Source: Proteobacteria bacterium UBA652 (GTDB taxonomy: Bacteria > Pseudomonadota > Gammaproteobacteria > Nitrosococcales > Methylophagaceae). Taken from it: a stretch of DNA of 20,801 nt. The stretch is taken from contig DBOG01000040.1 of NCBI GenBank assembly GCA_002299915.1, positions 1-20,801 on the forward strand, written 5' to 3'. The translations under genes and the position numbers were made by a program. Of the stretch, positions 1-6,492 are shown one piece after another (the stretch's first letter is position 1; each line of letters starts with the position of its first letter). Under the pieces are notes generated by a model. It saw only the letters and a list, made by a program, of their open reading frames with translations. It was not told the DNA's origin and did not search any database.

Positions 1-217
1 ACTTCGATGTTGAATCCACCACATATAAACCGAGAAAATAATCCGTATTTGTTTAGCCAATACAATAACACAATATTTCCCTTCATCGCTAATCAAGGTA
101 ACGCCTCTAAATAATCGCCTCGGGGTGAGCGGCAGGGCGCTTATGCGGGCTTAAATATTTATCTGGTAAACAGGGCTAGTGTAGAATGGTGGTTTATTTT
201 GGAGTGTTGTTTTTTCT
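1..217. other. Non-coding left edge, upstream region of the permease gene
   Basis: I see no convincing reading frame, RNA gene or long repeat here. The part nearest the permease carries a weak promoter-like TAGAAT at 182-187 with TTATCT 17 bases upstream (159-164). A GGAG at about 201-204 acts as the ribosome binding site for the permease start at 218. Any upstream gene lies outside the window. Confidence 0.5.
159..187 (+). promoter_or_regulatory. Weak candidate sigma-70 promoter for the permease
   Basis: TAGAAT (182-187) is a 5/6 match to the -10 consensus. The -35 candidate TTATCT (159-164) has the right 17-base spacing but matches only about half of the consensus. The position, 30 bases before the start codon, is plausible. 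This rests on short motifs only. Confidence 0.3.
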
Positions 218-1135
218 ATGTTTAGCGTTTTAGCACAAATGGCGTTGATGATTTCAGCGGGCATTATCTGGCAACGATTTGCACCACAACATATTGCGGT
301 GGCATCGCATCGGCGTGCGTTGACGGATGTGGTGTTTTATATTCTATTGCCAGCGTTGGCGCTGGATGTAATTTGGCGAGCGCCAATAGCAGATTTGGTG
401 CTGGAAACGTCTATTTTGGCGGTGGCGAGTATTGCGGTGGGCTTGGCGATGATGTGGCTGGTGATTCGCTGGCTGAATGTGCCGCGGGTGCAGGCAGGGG
501 CGTTGATGTTGGCGGCAGGATTTCCGAATGCGACTTATTTTGGGATGCCGATTGTCGAAAAAGTGTTTGGTGAATGGACGAAGCCCGTTGTGCTTCAATT
601 TGATTTGTTCGGTTGCACACCTGTTTTGCTTACTTTTGGCGTACTAATGGCGGCATGGTATGGCGGCAATCATCGCGAAACCCATCCTATTAAGACTTTG
701 TTAGCAGTGCCGCCATTGTGGGCAGCGACGCTTGCCTTAAGTTTAAATTTATTGGCGATTCCACAACCAGAATTTGTGCAACAAGGTTTATCGGCGATGG
801 GTGCGGGTGTTGTACCTCTAATGTTGATGGTATTAGGGATGAGTTTACGGTGGGAGATAAGGACTGACTATATTCCCATGATTTTACCTGTGGTGCTGAT
901 TCAATTATTGCTCACGCCATTACTTATGCTGTGGCTAGGGCATAGCTTAGATATGGACAGTCCTTTATTAGAAGCAGTGGTATTAGAAACAGCTATGCCA
1001 ACCATGTTATTAGGGGTGGTTTTATGTGAGCGTTATGGCTTAGACGGCAAGCTTTATGCTGCTGGGGCAGGGGCAACAACCTTATTAACGGTTATCACGT
1101 TACCACTTTGGTTTCAGTTCTTAATGGGCGGTTGA
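218..1135 (+). CDS. AEC-family (auxin efflux carrier-like) permease
   Basis: This is a 305-residue, almost entirely hydrophobic inner-membrane protein with about nine to ten predicted transmembrane segments. It has the AEC-family pattern: an N-terminal helix starting FSVLAQMALMISAGIIW, a glycine/proline-rich centre containing GFPNATYFGMPIV (around residues 101-113), and a C-terminal repeat with ETAMPTMLLGVVL (around 257-270). Bacterial relatives export or import small organic acids such as malate or malonate; the substrate here cannot be read from the sequence. The start is supported by a GGAG about 13 bases upstream. Its last 22 bases overlap the 3' end of the convergent cinA-like gene. The first half uses many GCG/GTG codons and the second half many TTA codons. 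That shift could be chance or a patchwork history. Confidence 0.85.
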   Translation: MFSVLAQMALMISAGIIWQRFAPQHIAVASHRRALTDVVFYILLPALALDVIWRAPIADLVLETSILAVASIAVGLAMMWLVIRWLNVPRVQAGALMLAAGFPNATYFGMPIVEKVFGEWTKPVVLQFDLFGCTPVLLTFGVLMAAWYGGNHRETHPIKTLLAVPPLWAATLALSLNLLAIPQPEFVQQGLSAMGAGVVPLMLMVLGMSLRWEIRTDYIPMILPVVLIQLLLTPLLMLWLGHSLDMDSPLLEAVVLETAMPTMLLGVVLCERYGLDGKLYAAGAGATTLLTVITLPLWFQFLMGG

Positions 1136-1866
1136 GATTGCCATATGAAACCGAGTTCTACGATATTGCTTTTAAGATATTCCATTGCCGCATTAACAGG
1201 CTGCGGCGCGCCTCTGATACTCAGTTCAATATAGCCATTTTTGCCGTGGCGGGGTAAGCTTGACAGGCGAATATTTGAATAATCATTTAATACGGCGTGC
1301 ATGAGATCAAGCAAATCTGCTTCTCTACCTTGGGTGACATAAATAGTTAATTCGGCTTTTGGAGCGGTATTTTTTAAATCAGGATAATGGGTATCAAGCA
1401 CCCATTCAATCATCGGCCATGCCATTTCAGGGAAGCCGGGCATAAAGTGATGTTGATTAATAGAAAAGCCAGGTACATTATTGATTGTATTTGGAATAAG
1501 CCTGCTGTCGACAGGGAGATCAGCCATTAAAATACGATTGGGATAAGCCGCCTCGCCATATTGCGCTTCAATTTCAGCGACGGCTTCTGGATGGCGATGA
1601 AGAGGTTTATTGATGGCCGCAGCGGTTGCTTGGCGCGTGCGATCATCAGGGGTCGCGCCAATGCCACCAAAGCTAAACACGATATCATCGCTTGCTAAAG
1701 AGAACTCAAGAAAGCGTTGCAAGGGTGAAAAATCATCACCCAACATCATCGTCCAGCCTAACTCTAGCCCACGTTTAGCAAGACTAGTTTGTAAATAATT
1801 GAAGTGGCTATCTTGCCGCTTGCCACTGAGCAACTCATCTCCAATGATAATGGCGCCAATTTGCAT
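1114..1866 (-). CDS. CinA-type MoaB/MogA-like (molybdopterin-binding fold) domain protein
   Basis: This 250-residue protein is a stand-alone CinA N-terminal (MoCF-biosynthesis-like) domain. It opens with MQIGAIIIGDELLSGKRQD, the usual start of the family, and has the binding loop GGIGATPDD at about residues 67-75. The C-terminal NMN amidohydrolase domain of full-length CinA is absent, as in YfaY-like short forms. The frame stays open to a TTG at 1884, but the ATG at 1866 has a GGAGAT ribosome site just before it and gives the conserved N-terminus, so I use 1866. It lies 25 bases downstream of the truncated haemoglobin gene on the same strand, probably in one transcript. Family members in full-length CinA act on pyridine-nucleotide by-products; the role of the domain alone is not established. 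The 3' end overlaps the permease gene by 22 bases. Confidence 0.85.
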   Translation of the reverse strand: MQIGAIIIGDELLSGKRQDSHFNYLQTSLAKRGLELGWTMMLGDDFSPLQRFLEFSLASDDIVFSFGGIGATPDDRTRQATAAAINKPLHRHPEAVAEIEAQYGEAAYPNRILMADLPVDSRLIPNTINNVPGFSINQHHFMPGFPEMAWPMIEWVLDTHYPDLKNTAPKAELTIYVTQGREADLLDLMHAVLNDYSNIRLSSLPRHGKNGYIELSIRGAPQPVNAAMEYLKSNIVELGFIWQSQPPIKN

Positions 1867-1891
1867 CACTTTATCTCCACACAAAAAGACA

Positions 1892-2284
1892 CTATTCTTC
1901 GCGATTACGCATAAAATCAGCTATCTGCACAAATGCACCCATTAGCTGCTCGGCAAACAAGGGATCTAAATCTTGCTTTTTTAGTGCCTGTGCCATGCAA
2001 TAAAGCCATTGATCTCGCTCTTCAATGCCAATTGAAAAGGGTAAGTGGCGGGCTCGTAAGCGGGGGTGACCATATTTTTCAACATAAAGCTGCGGTCCAC
2101 CGAGCCAACCAGATAGAAAAAGGTAAAGTTTTTCTTCACTGATCTTAATGTCCTCAGGATGCATATTGCGGAGCAACTGTGTTTGCGGTGTGTCGACCAT
2201 GATTTGGTAAAAATCAACGCATAACTGACGGACAGCACCATCACCACCAATGCGTTCATAATGTGTAGCGATATTTTCGGTCAT
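1892..2284 (-). CDS. Group II truncated haemoglobin
   Basis: This is a 130-residue cytoplasmic haem protein with the 2-on-2 globin fold. The region WLGGPQLYVEKYGHPRLRAR (residues 60-79), followed by HLPF, is the group II (trHbO-like) signature. His80 is the likely proximal haem ligand (F8), Tyr26 matches B10 and Trp93 (in ERDQWL) matches G8; these residues bind and stabilise oxygen or NO in the family. Proposed roles of this group are oxygen binding, NO detoxification or redox chemistry; I cannot pick one. The gene is first in a probable two-gene unit with the cinA-like gene and is divergent from mrp across 93 bases. Confidence 0.93.
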   Translation of the reverse strand: MTENIATHYERIGGDGAVRQLCVDFYQIMVDTPQTQLLRNMHPEDIKISEEKLYLFLSGWLGGPQLYVEKYGHPRLRARHLPFSIGIEERDQWLYCMAQALKKQDLDPLFAEQLMGAFVQIADFMRNREE

Positions 2285-2320
2285 AATATAATTTTAACAG
2301 GTAATTTAATTAGTATATTT

Positions 2321-2335
2321 TGCCATAGAATGGCA
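2321..2335. promoter_or_regulatory. Perfect 6-bp inverted repeat between divergent genes (possible operator)
   Basis: TGCCAT-AGA-ATGGCA is a perfect dyad located between the start of the truncated haemoglobin gene and the mrp promoter. Its position just upstream of the mrp -10 box would suit a regulator site. I cannot assign it to a known regulator, and a 6-bp dyad could be chance. Confidence 0.3.
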
Positions 2336-2345
2336 TAAGAAGTTG

Positions 2346-2351
2346 TATAAT
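2346..2351 (+). promoter_or_regulatory. Candidate -10 box for mrp-dcd
   Basis: A perfect TATAAT lies 27 bases before the mrp start codon. The best -35-like sequence, TTGCCA at 2320-2325, is 20 bases away, which is longer than ideal and overlaps the dyad at 2321-2335. The ribosome site TTGGAG precedes the ATG at 2378. Confidence 0.45.
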
Positions 2352-2377
2352 AATCAGCGATTAAATTGGAGCAATAA

Positions 2378-3466
2378 ATGGCGGTATTCAGCCTAAACGA
2401 TATTAAAGACATAATCCACGCTTATTATGATGAAGCGAGGCAAATCACGCTGGGTGAAGCAAACACAAAAGTGACTGCAACCATAACAGAATCAGTCTTG
2501 GATGTGGCTATAACGGTTCTTTTCCCTGTCGCAGATGAAGATATGGCACTAGCAGATGGCCTAGTATCTTTGCTGCAACAAGAAACAGGGTTGGCAGCCA
2601 CAGTCACGCTGGATTGGAATGTAGTGGCACATAAGGTGCAGCAAGGTGTGCCTGCGATTAAAAATGTGAAGAATATGATTGCAGTGGCTTCAGGCAAGGG
2701 TGGTGTAGGGAAATCAACCACCTCAGTAAACCTTGCTTTGGCATTAGCCGCCGATGGTGCGCGCGTGGGCATTCTAGATGCAGATATTTATGGCCCTAGT
2801 CAGCCACGGATGTTGGGTAAAACTGAACGGCCAGAATCGAAAGATGGCAAGAGTATGGAGCCCGTCATCAGCCATGGGATCCAAAGCATGTCGATGGGTT
2901 TTTTGATTGATGAAGAGGAGCCAATGATTTGGCGTGGACCAATGGTAACGCAGGCGCTAGAACAATTATTGCGCGATACAAATTGGGATGATTTAGATTA
3001 TTTGGTGATTGATCTACCACCAGGCACAGGGGATATTCAACTTACCTTATCGCAAAAAGTGCCGGTGAGTGGCGCTGTTATCGTCACGACACCGCAAGAT
3101 ATTTCTTTATTAGATGCCCATAAAGCATTGAAAATGTTCCAAAAAGTTAAGGTTACGGTGTTAGGTGTGATTGAAAATATGAGTACGCACATTTGTAGCC
3201 AATGTGGCCATGAAGAAGCTATCTTTGGTCAAGGTGGGGGTGATAAAATGGCGGCACAATATGAGATAGACTTGTTAGGTCAAATCCCGTTAGATATCCA
3301 AATCAGAGAAGATGTTGATAACGGTGAACCAACAGTTGCACGCGATCCATCTGGTGCCGTGAGTCAAGCTTATCGTAGTATTGCAAGAAGGATAGTAGGT
3401 CAGTTGGCAAAACAAGGGAAAAATTACGGCACCGCATTTCCGAATATTGTGGTTGAAAATAATTAA
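2378..3466 (+). CDS. mrp: Mrp/ApbC/NBP35-family iron-sulfur cluster carrier ATPase
   Basis: This is a 362-residue cytoplasmic P-loop ATPase that carries or inserts [Fe-S] clusters into apo-proteins. The N-terminal ~85 residues form a MIP18/DUF59-like domain. The Mrp ATPase domain follows, with the deviant Walker A SGKGGVGKST at 105-114, a switch region DADIYGPSQPRM (around 134-145), a Walker B-like DYLVIDLPPGTGD (207-219) and the cluster-binding CSQC at Cys273/Cys276. The length is typical of proteobacterial Mrp (also called ApbC). A good GGAG ribosome site precedes the ATG. It lies 15 bases upstream of dcd, a pairing I recall from other gammaproteobacteria, and the two are probably co-transcribed. 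Confidence 0.95.
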   Translation: MAVFSLNDIKDIIHAYYDEARQITLGEANTKVTATITESVLDVAITVLFPVADEDMALADGLVSLLQQETGLAATVTLDWNVVAHKVQQGVPAIKNVKNMIAVASGKGGVGKSTTSVNLALALAADGARVGILDADIYGPSQPRMLGKTERPESKDGKSMEPVISHGIQSMSMGFLIDEEEPMIWRGPMVTQALEQLLRDTNWDDLDYLVIDLPPGTGDIQLTLSQKVPVSGAVIVTTPQDISLLDAHKALKMFQKVKVTVLGVIENMSTHICSQCGHEEAIFGQGGGDKMAAQYEIDLLGQIPLDIQIREDVDNGEPTVARDPSGAVSQAYRSIARRIVGQLAKQGKNYGTAFPNIVVENN

Positions 3467-3481
3467 TAGAGATTAAAAAGT

Positions 3482-4048
3482 ATGAGTATTAAGTCAGATC
3501 GTTGGATCCGTAGAATGGCAGAAGCTGAAAGCATGATAACGCCATTTGAACCAGGCCAAGTGCGTGAGAATGAGCAGGGTCGGATTATCTCTTATGGTAC
3601 CTCTAGTTATGGCTATGATGTACGCTGCGCACCTGAATTTAAGGTGTTCACCAACATTAATTCAGCGGTGGTTGATCCCAAAAATTTTGATGAAAACAGC
3701 TTTGTGGATGTGCATTCAGATGTGTGTATTATTCCACCCAATTCATTTGCTTTAGCGCGGACGGTGGAAACTTTCAAAATCCCGCGGAATGTACTGACAA
3801 TTTGTTTGGGTAAATCAACTTATGCACGTTGTGGGATTATCGTAAATGTTACGCCGCTTGAACCAGAATGGGAAGGGCAGGTGACACTAGAATTTTCAAA
3901 CACCACTACGTTACCTGCTAAAATTTATGCCAATGAAGGCGTGGCACAAATGTTATTTTTTGAATCAGATGAAGAATGCGAAACATCCTATAGAGATAGA
4001 GCAGGTAAATACCAAGGTCAGCAAGGCGTGACCTTACCCAAATCCTGA
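3482..4048 (+). CDS. dcd: dCTP deaminase
   Basis: This 188-residue enzyme deaminates dCTP to dUTP, feeding dTMP synthesis. The trimeric dUTPase-like fold is visible in the conserved stretches SYGTSSYGYDVR (37-48), LGKSTYARCGI (109-119) and LEPEWEGQVTLEFSN (126-140). Ser112, Arg116 and the catalytic Glu137 correspond to the E. coli active site. Its sequence resembles the Acinetobacter/Neisseria-type branch more than the E. coli one. The gene probably belongs to an mrp-dcd operon, with a weak purine-rich ribosome site. Its stop codon TGA forms the first three bases of the large palindrome at 4046-4186, so any insertion there left the reading frame intact. Confidence 0.96.
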   Translation: MSIKSDRWIRRMAEAESMITPFEPGQVRENEQGRIISYGTSSYGYDVRCAPEFKVFTNINSAVVDPKNFDENSFVDVHSDVCIIPPNSFALARTVETFKIPRNVLTICLGKSTYARCGIIVNVTPLEPEWEGQVTLEFSNTTTLPAKIYANEGVAQMLFFESDEECETSYRDRAGKYQGQQGVTLPKS

Positions 4049-4186
4049 GATATTTTCACGCGTCGTCTTTTCTATTATGGTGGCATTAAAAATAATTTCA
4101 AAATACTCATGTACTCTGTGTACACTGCGATTTTTCAATTATTGTTGCCTTGCCATAACGAAAAATACTTGCGTGAAAGTATCTCA
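4046..4186. repeat. 141-bp imperfect palindrome (MITE- or ERIC-like element, or structured RNA)
   Basis: The ends are 16-base inverted repeats with one mismatch: 4046-4061 and 4171-4186, the outer motif being TGAGATA(C/T)TTTCACGC. Further inverted repeats nest inside on nearly the same axis: 4075-4080/4153-4158, 4082-4085/4146-4149, 4091-4097/4137-4143, 4100-4104/4130-4134 and 4110-4114/4120-4124. In each pair the two coordinates place the centre at about 4116-4117, so the whole segment could fold as one long hairpin. There is no T run after it, so it is not a simple terminator. It fills most of the dcd-dapD gap. Small palindromic elements of this size (for example ERIC) are known in gammaproteobacteria. 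I see no second copy in the window and no clear target-site duplication. Confidence 0.7.
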
Positions 4187-4196
4187 AGAGGCACTG

Positions 4197-4202
4197 TATA
4201 AT
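4197..4202 (+). promoter_or_regulatory. Candidate -10 box for dapD
   Basis: A perfect TATAAT lies 33 bases before the dapD start codon. The best -35 candidate at normal spacing (18 bases) is GTGAAA at 4173-4178, which falls inside the right arm of the palindrome. If the promoter is real, the element supplies part of it. Confidence 0.5.
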
Positions 4203-4235
4203 GACCTTTTTAAGAATATAAGTAGAGATTAAATC

Positions 4236-5135
4236 ATGACAATTAAACGAATCGGACACCGTTATACAGACAGCAAATCAGGCGTAACGATTGATGTATG
4301 GTTTCCCCGGTCAAATAAAGAAATTGCACGCAGCTGCTTGGCGCAAAAAGTGGGCCTGATTAAAGGCGATTTTGTTACTGTTGAGATTCAATCAATCGAT
4401 GATACCCCTCAGTCAGCTGAAGAAGCTTATTTACGCCTCCATTTATTATCTGAATGTGCAGCGAAACCAAATGAAATTAATCTTGAAGGTGTGTTTGGCT
4501 TGCTGTCTAATGTCGCATGGACTTCTGCGGGGCCTGTATTACCTAATGAGGTGGAAAATCTGCGTGAGCTGATCGCGGGTGAAGACCATCAATTGAATGT
4601 GACCTCGATCGATAAGTTTCCTCGGATGACAGATTATGTGATCCCTGAAGGGGTGCGGATCGGGAATGCAGATCGCGTACGGCTAGGGGCGCATTTAGCC
4701 TCAGGCACCACTGTGATGCATGAAGGGTTTTGTAACTTCAATGCAGGCACGCTTGGTCATTCCATGGTTGAAGGCCGGATCAGTGCAGGGGTTGTGATTG
4801 GTGATGGTTCTGATATCGGTGGCGGTGCGTCGATTATGGGTACGCTGTCTGGCGGTGGCACAACCGTTATCTCAATGGGCAAAAAGAACCTATTGGGCGC
4901 CAATGCAGGGCTGGGCATTTCACTGGGCGATAATTGTATTGTTGAATCGGGCTTATATTTAACCGCGGGCACTAAAGTTAAAATGCCAGATGGCGAGATT
5001 GTATCGGCTAGAAAACTGTCAGGCCAGTCAGGTTTATTGTTTAGAAGACACAGCCAAACAGGGGCGGTTGAGGCAATCGTAACAGATGGTTCTTTATGGG
5101 ACGGGTTAAATACCGCGCTGCATAGCAACGATTAA
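4236..5135 (+). CDS. dapD: 2,3,4,5-tetrahydropyridine-2,6-dicarboxylate N-succinyltransferase
   Basis: This enzyme succinylates tetrahydrodipicolinate in the succinylase branch of lysine and meso-diaminopimelate synthesis, and is cytoplasmic. The 299-residue chain has an N-terminal domain and a left-handed beta-helix of hexapeptide-like repeats from about residue 134 to 250. MVEGR (177-181), with Glu179, matches the catalytic glutamate of the Mycobacterium enzyme. GTLSGGGTTVISMGKKNLLG (203-222) and the LLFRR stretch near residue 267 are also characteristic. It therefore belongs to the actinobacterial/Pseudomonas class of DapD rather than the shorter E. coli class; its N-terminal domain is somewhat shorter than I recall for Pseudomonas. 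An AGAG lies before the ATG. Downstream neighbours are not lysine genes. Confidence 0.95.
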   Translation: MTIKRIGHRYTDSKSGVTIDVWFPRSNKEIARSCLAQKVGLIKGDFVTVEIQSIDDTPQSAEEAYLRLHLLSECAAKPNEINLEGVFGLLSNVAWTSAGPVLPNEVENLRELIAGEDHQLNVTSIDKFPRMTDYVIPEGVRIGNADRVRLGAHLASGTTVMHEGFCNFNAGTLGHSMVEGRISAGVVIGDGSDIGGGASIMGTLSGGGTTVISMGKKNLLGANAGLGISLGDNCIVESGLYLTAGTKVKMPDGEIVSARKLSGQSGLLFRRHSQTGAVEAIVTDGSLWDGLNTALHSND

Positions 5136-5198
5136 TCTGTATGCACACTAAAAACCTAGATCTTAAATGAACACGGGTATATGCAAACGAGGATTATG

Positions 5199-6389
5199 AT
5201 GGAATATGACATTGTTATTATTGGTGGCGGGCTTGCTGGCTTGAGTTTTGCTTGTTCAATGATGGATGCCGATATTAAGATATTGGTGGTTGAGAAGCGA
5301 CAATTAGCATTGTTATCAGATCCGCAAGAAGATGGCAGAGAAATTGCATTGGCACATCTTGCTGTTAATCTTCTTAAAAAAATGGGGGTGTGGCAATTAA
5401 TCCCAGCAGATGTTATCTCACCCCTTAAATCAGCGAGGATTTTTGATGGTGATTCACCGACTTTTTTGAATGTAAGCAGTCAACACCATGTGAATGATGA
5501 GTTGGGCTATTTGATACCAAATAATAAGATATGTAAAGCCTTATATAACCGTGCTAAACAAGCTAAAAACATTGAAATAATTACGGATATAATGGTTGAT
5601 GACATTAATCGTCAAGATACATGTTCACAGCTTAGCTTAGCAAATGGTGAATACATTAAGGCAAAATTAGTGATTGCTGCTGATAGTCGCTTTTCAACGA
5701 TACGCCGAAAAATGGGCATTCCTGCATTGATTAAGGATTTTTCAAAAGTGATGGTTGTATCGTCGATGAAGCATGAAAAACCACATAATAATATTGCGCT
5801 AGAATATTTTCAGTATGGAAGAACTCTAGCGTTATTGCCTATGATAGGCAATACATCATCGATTGTGATCACGGTAGCAACAGATAAGGCTGATGCAATC
5901 CTCAAGCAGTCCGAAAGTGAATTTAATCAGGATATAACGCAAACATTGAAAGCCGAATTTGGCGAAATGGAATTACAGGGTGAACGGCATGCTTATCCGT
6001 TAGTGGGTGTGTATTCACAAACATTGATTAGTCATCGGTTTGCCTTGATTGGTGATGCGGCAGTGGGTATGCATCCAGTGACCGCATATGGGGCTAATTT
6101 AGGATTGAGAGGGCAACAGATCCTCGCATCCACATTGAAAAACGCCTTACAGAATGGCGACGATATTGGTTCAATAAATGTGCTTAAAAGCTATGAAAGC
6201 AAGCAAATAAATTTGACGCGTCTTATGTATTTTGGCACCAATGGTATTGTCGCTTTGTTTACTAATGACACACCTGTTGTTAAACAGATTAGAAAAATAG
6301 CATTGAAGATAGCAGCACATTTTCCGCCGATAAAACATCTGATTGCCCATCATTTAAACAATACCAAGATATCAAAATTTTTACCCTAG
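5199..6389 (+). CDS. UbiH/UbiF/COQ6-family FAD monooxygenase, most like UbiM
   Basis: This 396-residue flavoprotein resembles ubiquinone ring hydroxylases. The FAD dinucleotide fold GGGLAG is at residues 9-14, the family's middle motif appears as AADSRFS (about 160-166), and the second FAD motif GDAAVGMHPVTAYGANLGLRG lies at about 285-305. UbiH, UbiF and UbiI normally have GDAAH-x-x-x-P in that last motif. Val in place of the His, plus HPVTA-G-N, is what I recall for UbiM, the broad-specificity hydroxylase first described in Neisseria. That assignment is from memory and moderate. An in-frame ATG at 5181 gives six extra residues, but CGAGGA at 5188-5193 is placed for the ATG at 5199, which begins MEYDIVIIGGG, the usual start. 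It lies 63 bases after dapD and may share its transcript. Confidence 0.85.
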   Translation: MEYDIVIIGGGLAGLSFACSMMDADIKILVVEKRQLALLSDPQEDGREIALAHLAVNLLKKMGVWQLIPADVISPLKSARIFDGDSPTFLNVSSQHHVNDELGYLIPNNKICKALYNRAKQAKNIEIITDIMVDDINRQDTCSQLSLANGEYIKAKLVIAADSRFSTIRRKMGIPALIKDFSKVMVVSSMKHEKPHNNIALEYFQYGRTLALLPMIGNTSSIVITVATDKADAILKQSESEFNQDITQTLKAEFGEMELQGERHAYPLVGVYSQTLISHRFALIGDAAVGMHPVTAYGANLGLRGQQILASTLKNALQNGDDIGSINVLKSYESKQINLTRLMYFGTNGIVALFTNDTPVVKQIRKIALKIAAHFPPIKHLIAHHLNNTKISKFLP

Positions 6390-6492
6390 AAACATACAAA
6401 TTAAATGGCAACGAGTATAGATCTGTGCTTTTCTTTCGGGTAGTATCCCGTAGCATATAGGTGAGCGGGAATTTACTAATCAGGGAGTGTGT

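Noticed and set aside
218..1135. Horizontal acquisition of the permease based on GC-rich codons in its first half
   Set aside because: The second half matches the neighbours' codon use, and judging composition by eye over 400 bases is not reliable.
4046..4186. Simple rho-independent terminator for dcd
   Set aside because: The stems are long and nested but no T run follows the right arm; the next bases lead into the dapD promoter.
6432..6460. CGGG/CCCG mini-hairpin upstream of the dockerin-ended gene as an operator or terminator
   Set aside because: Only four base pairs with no T run; too short to support a call.
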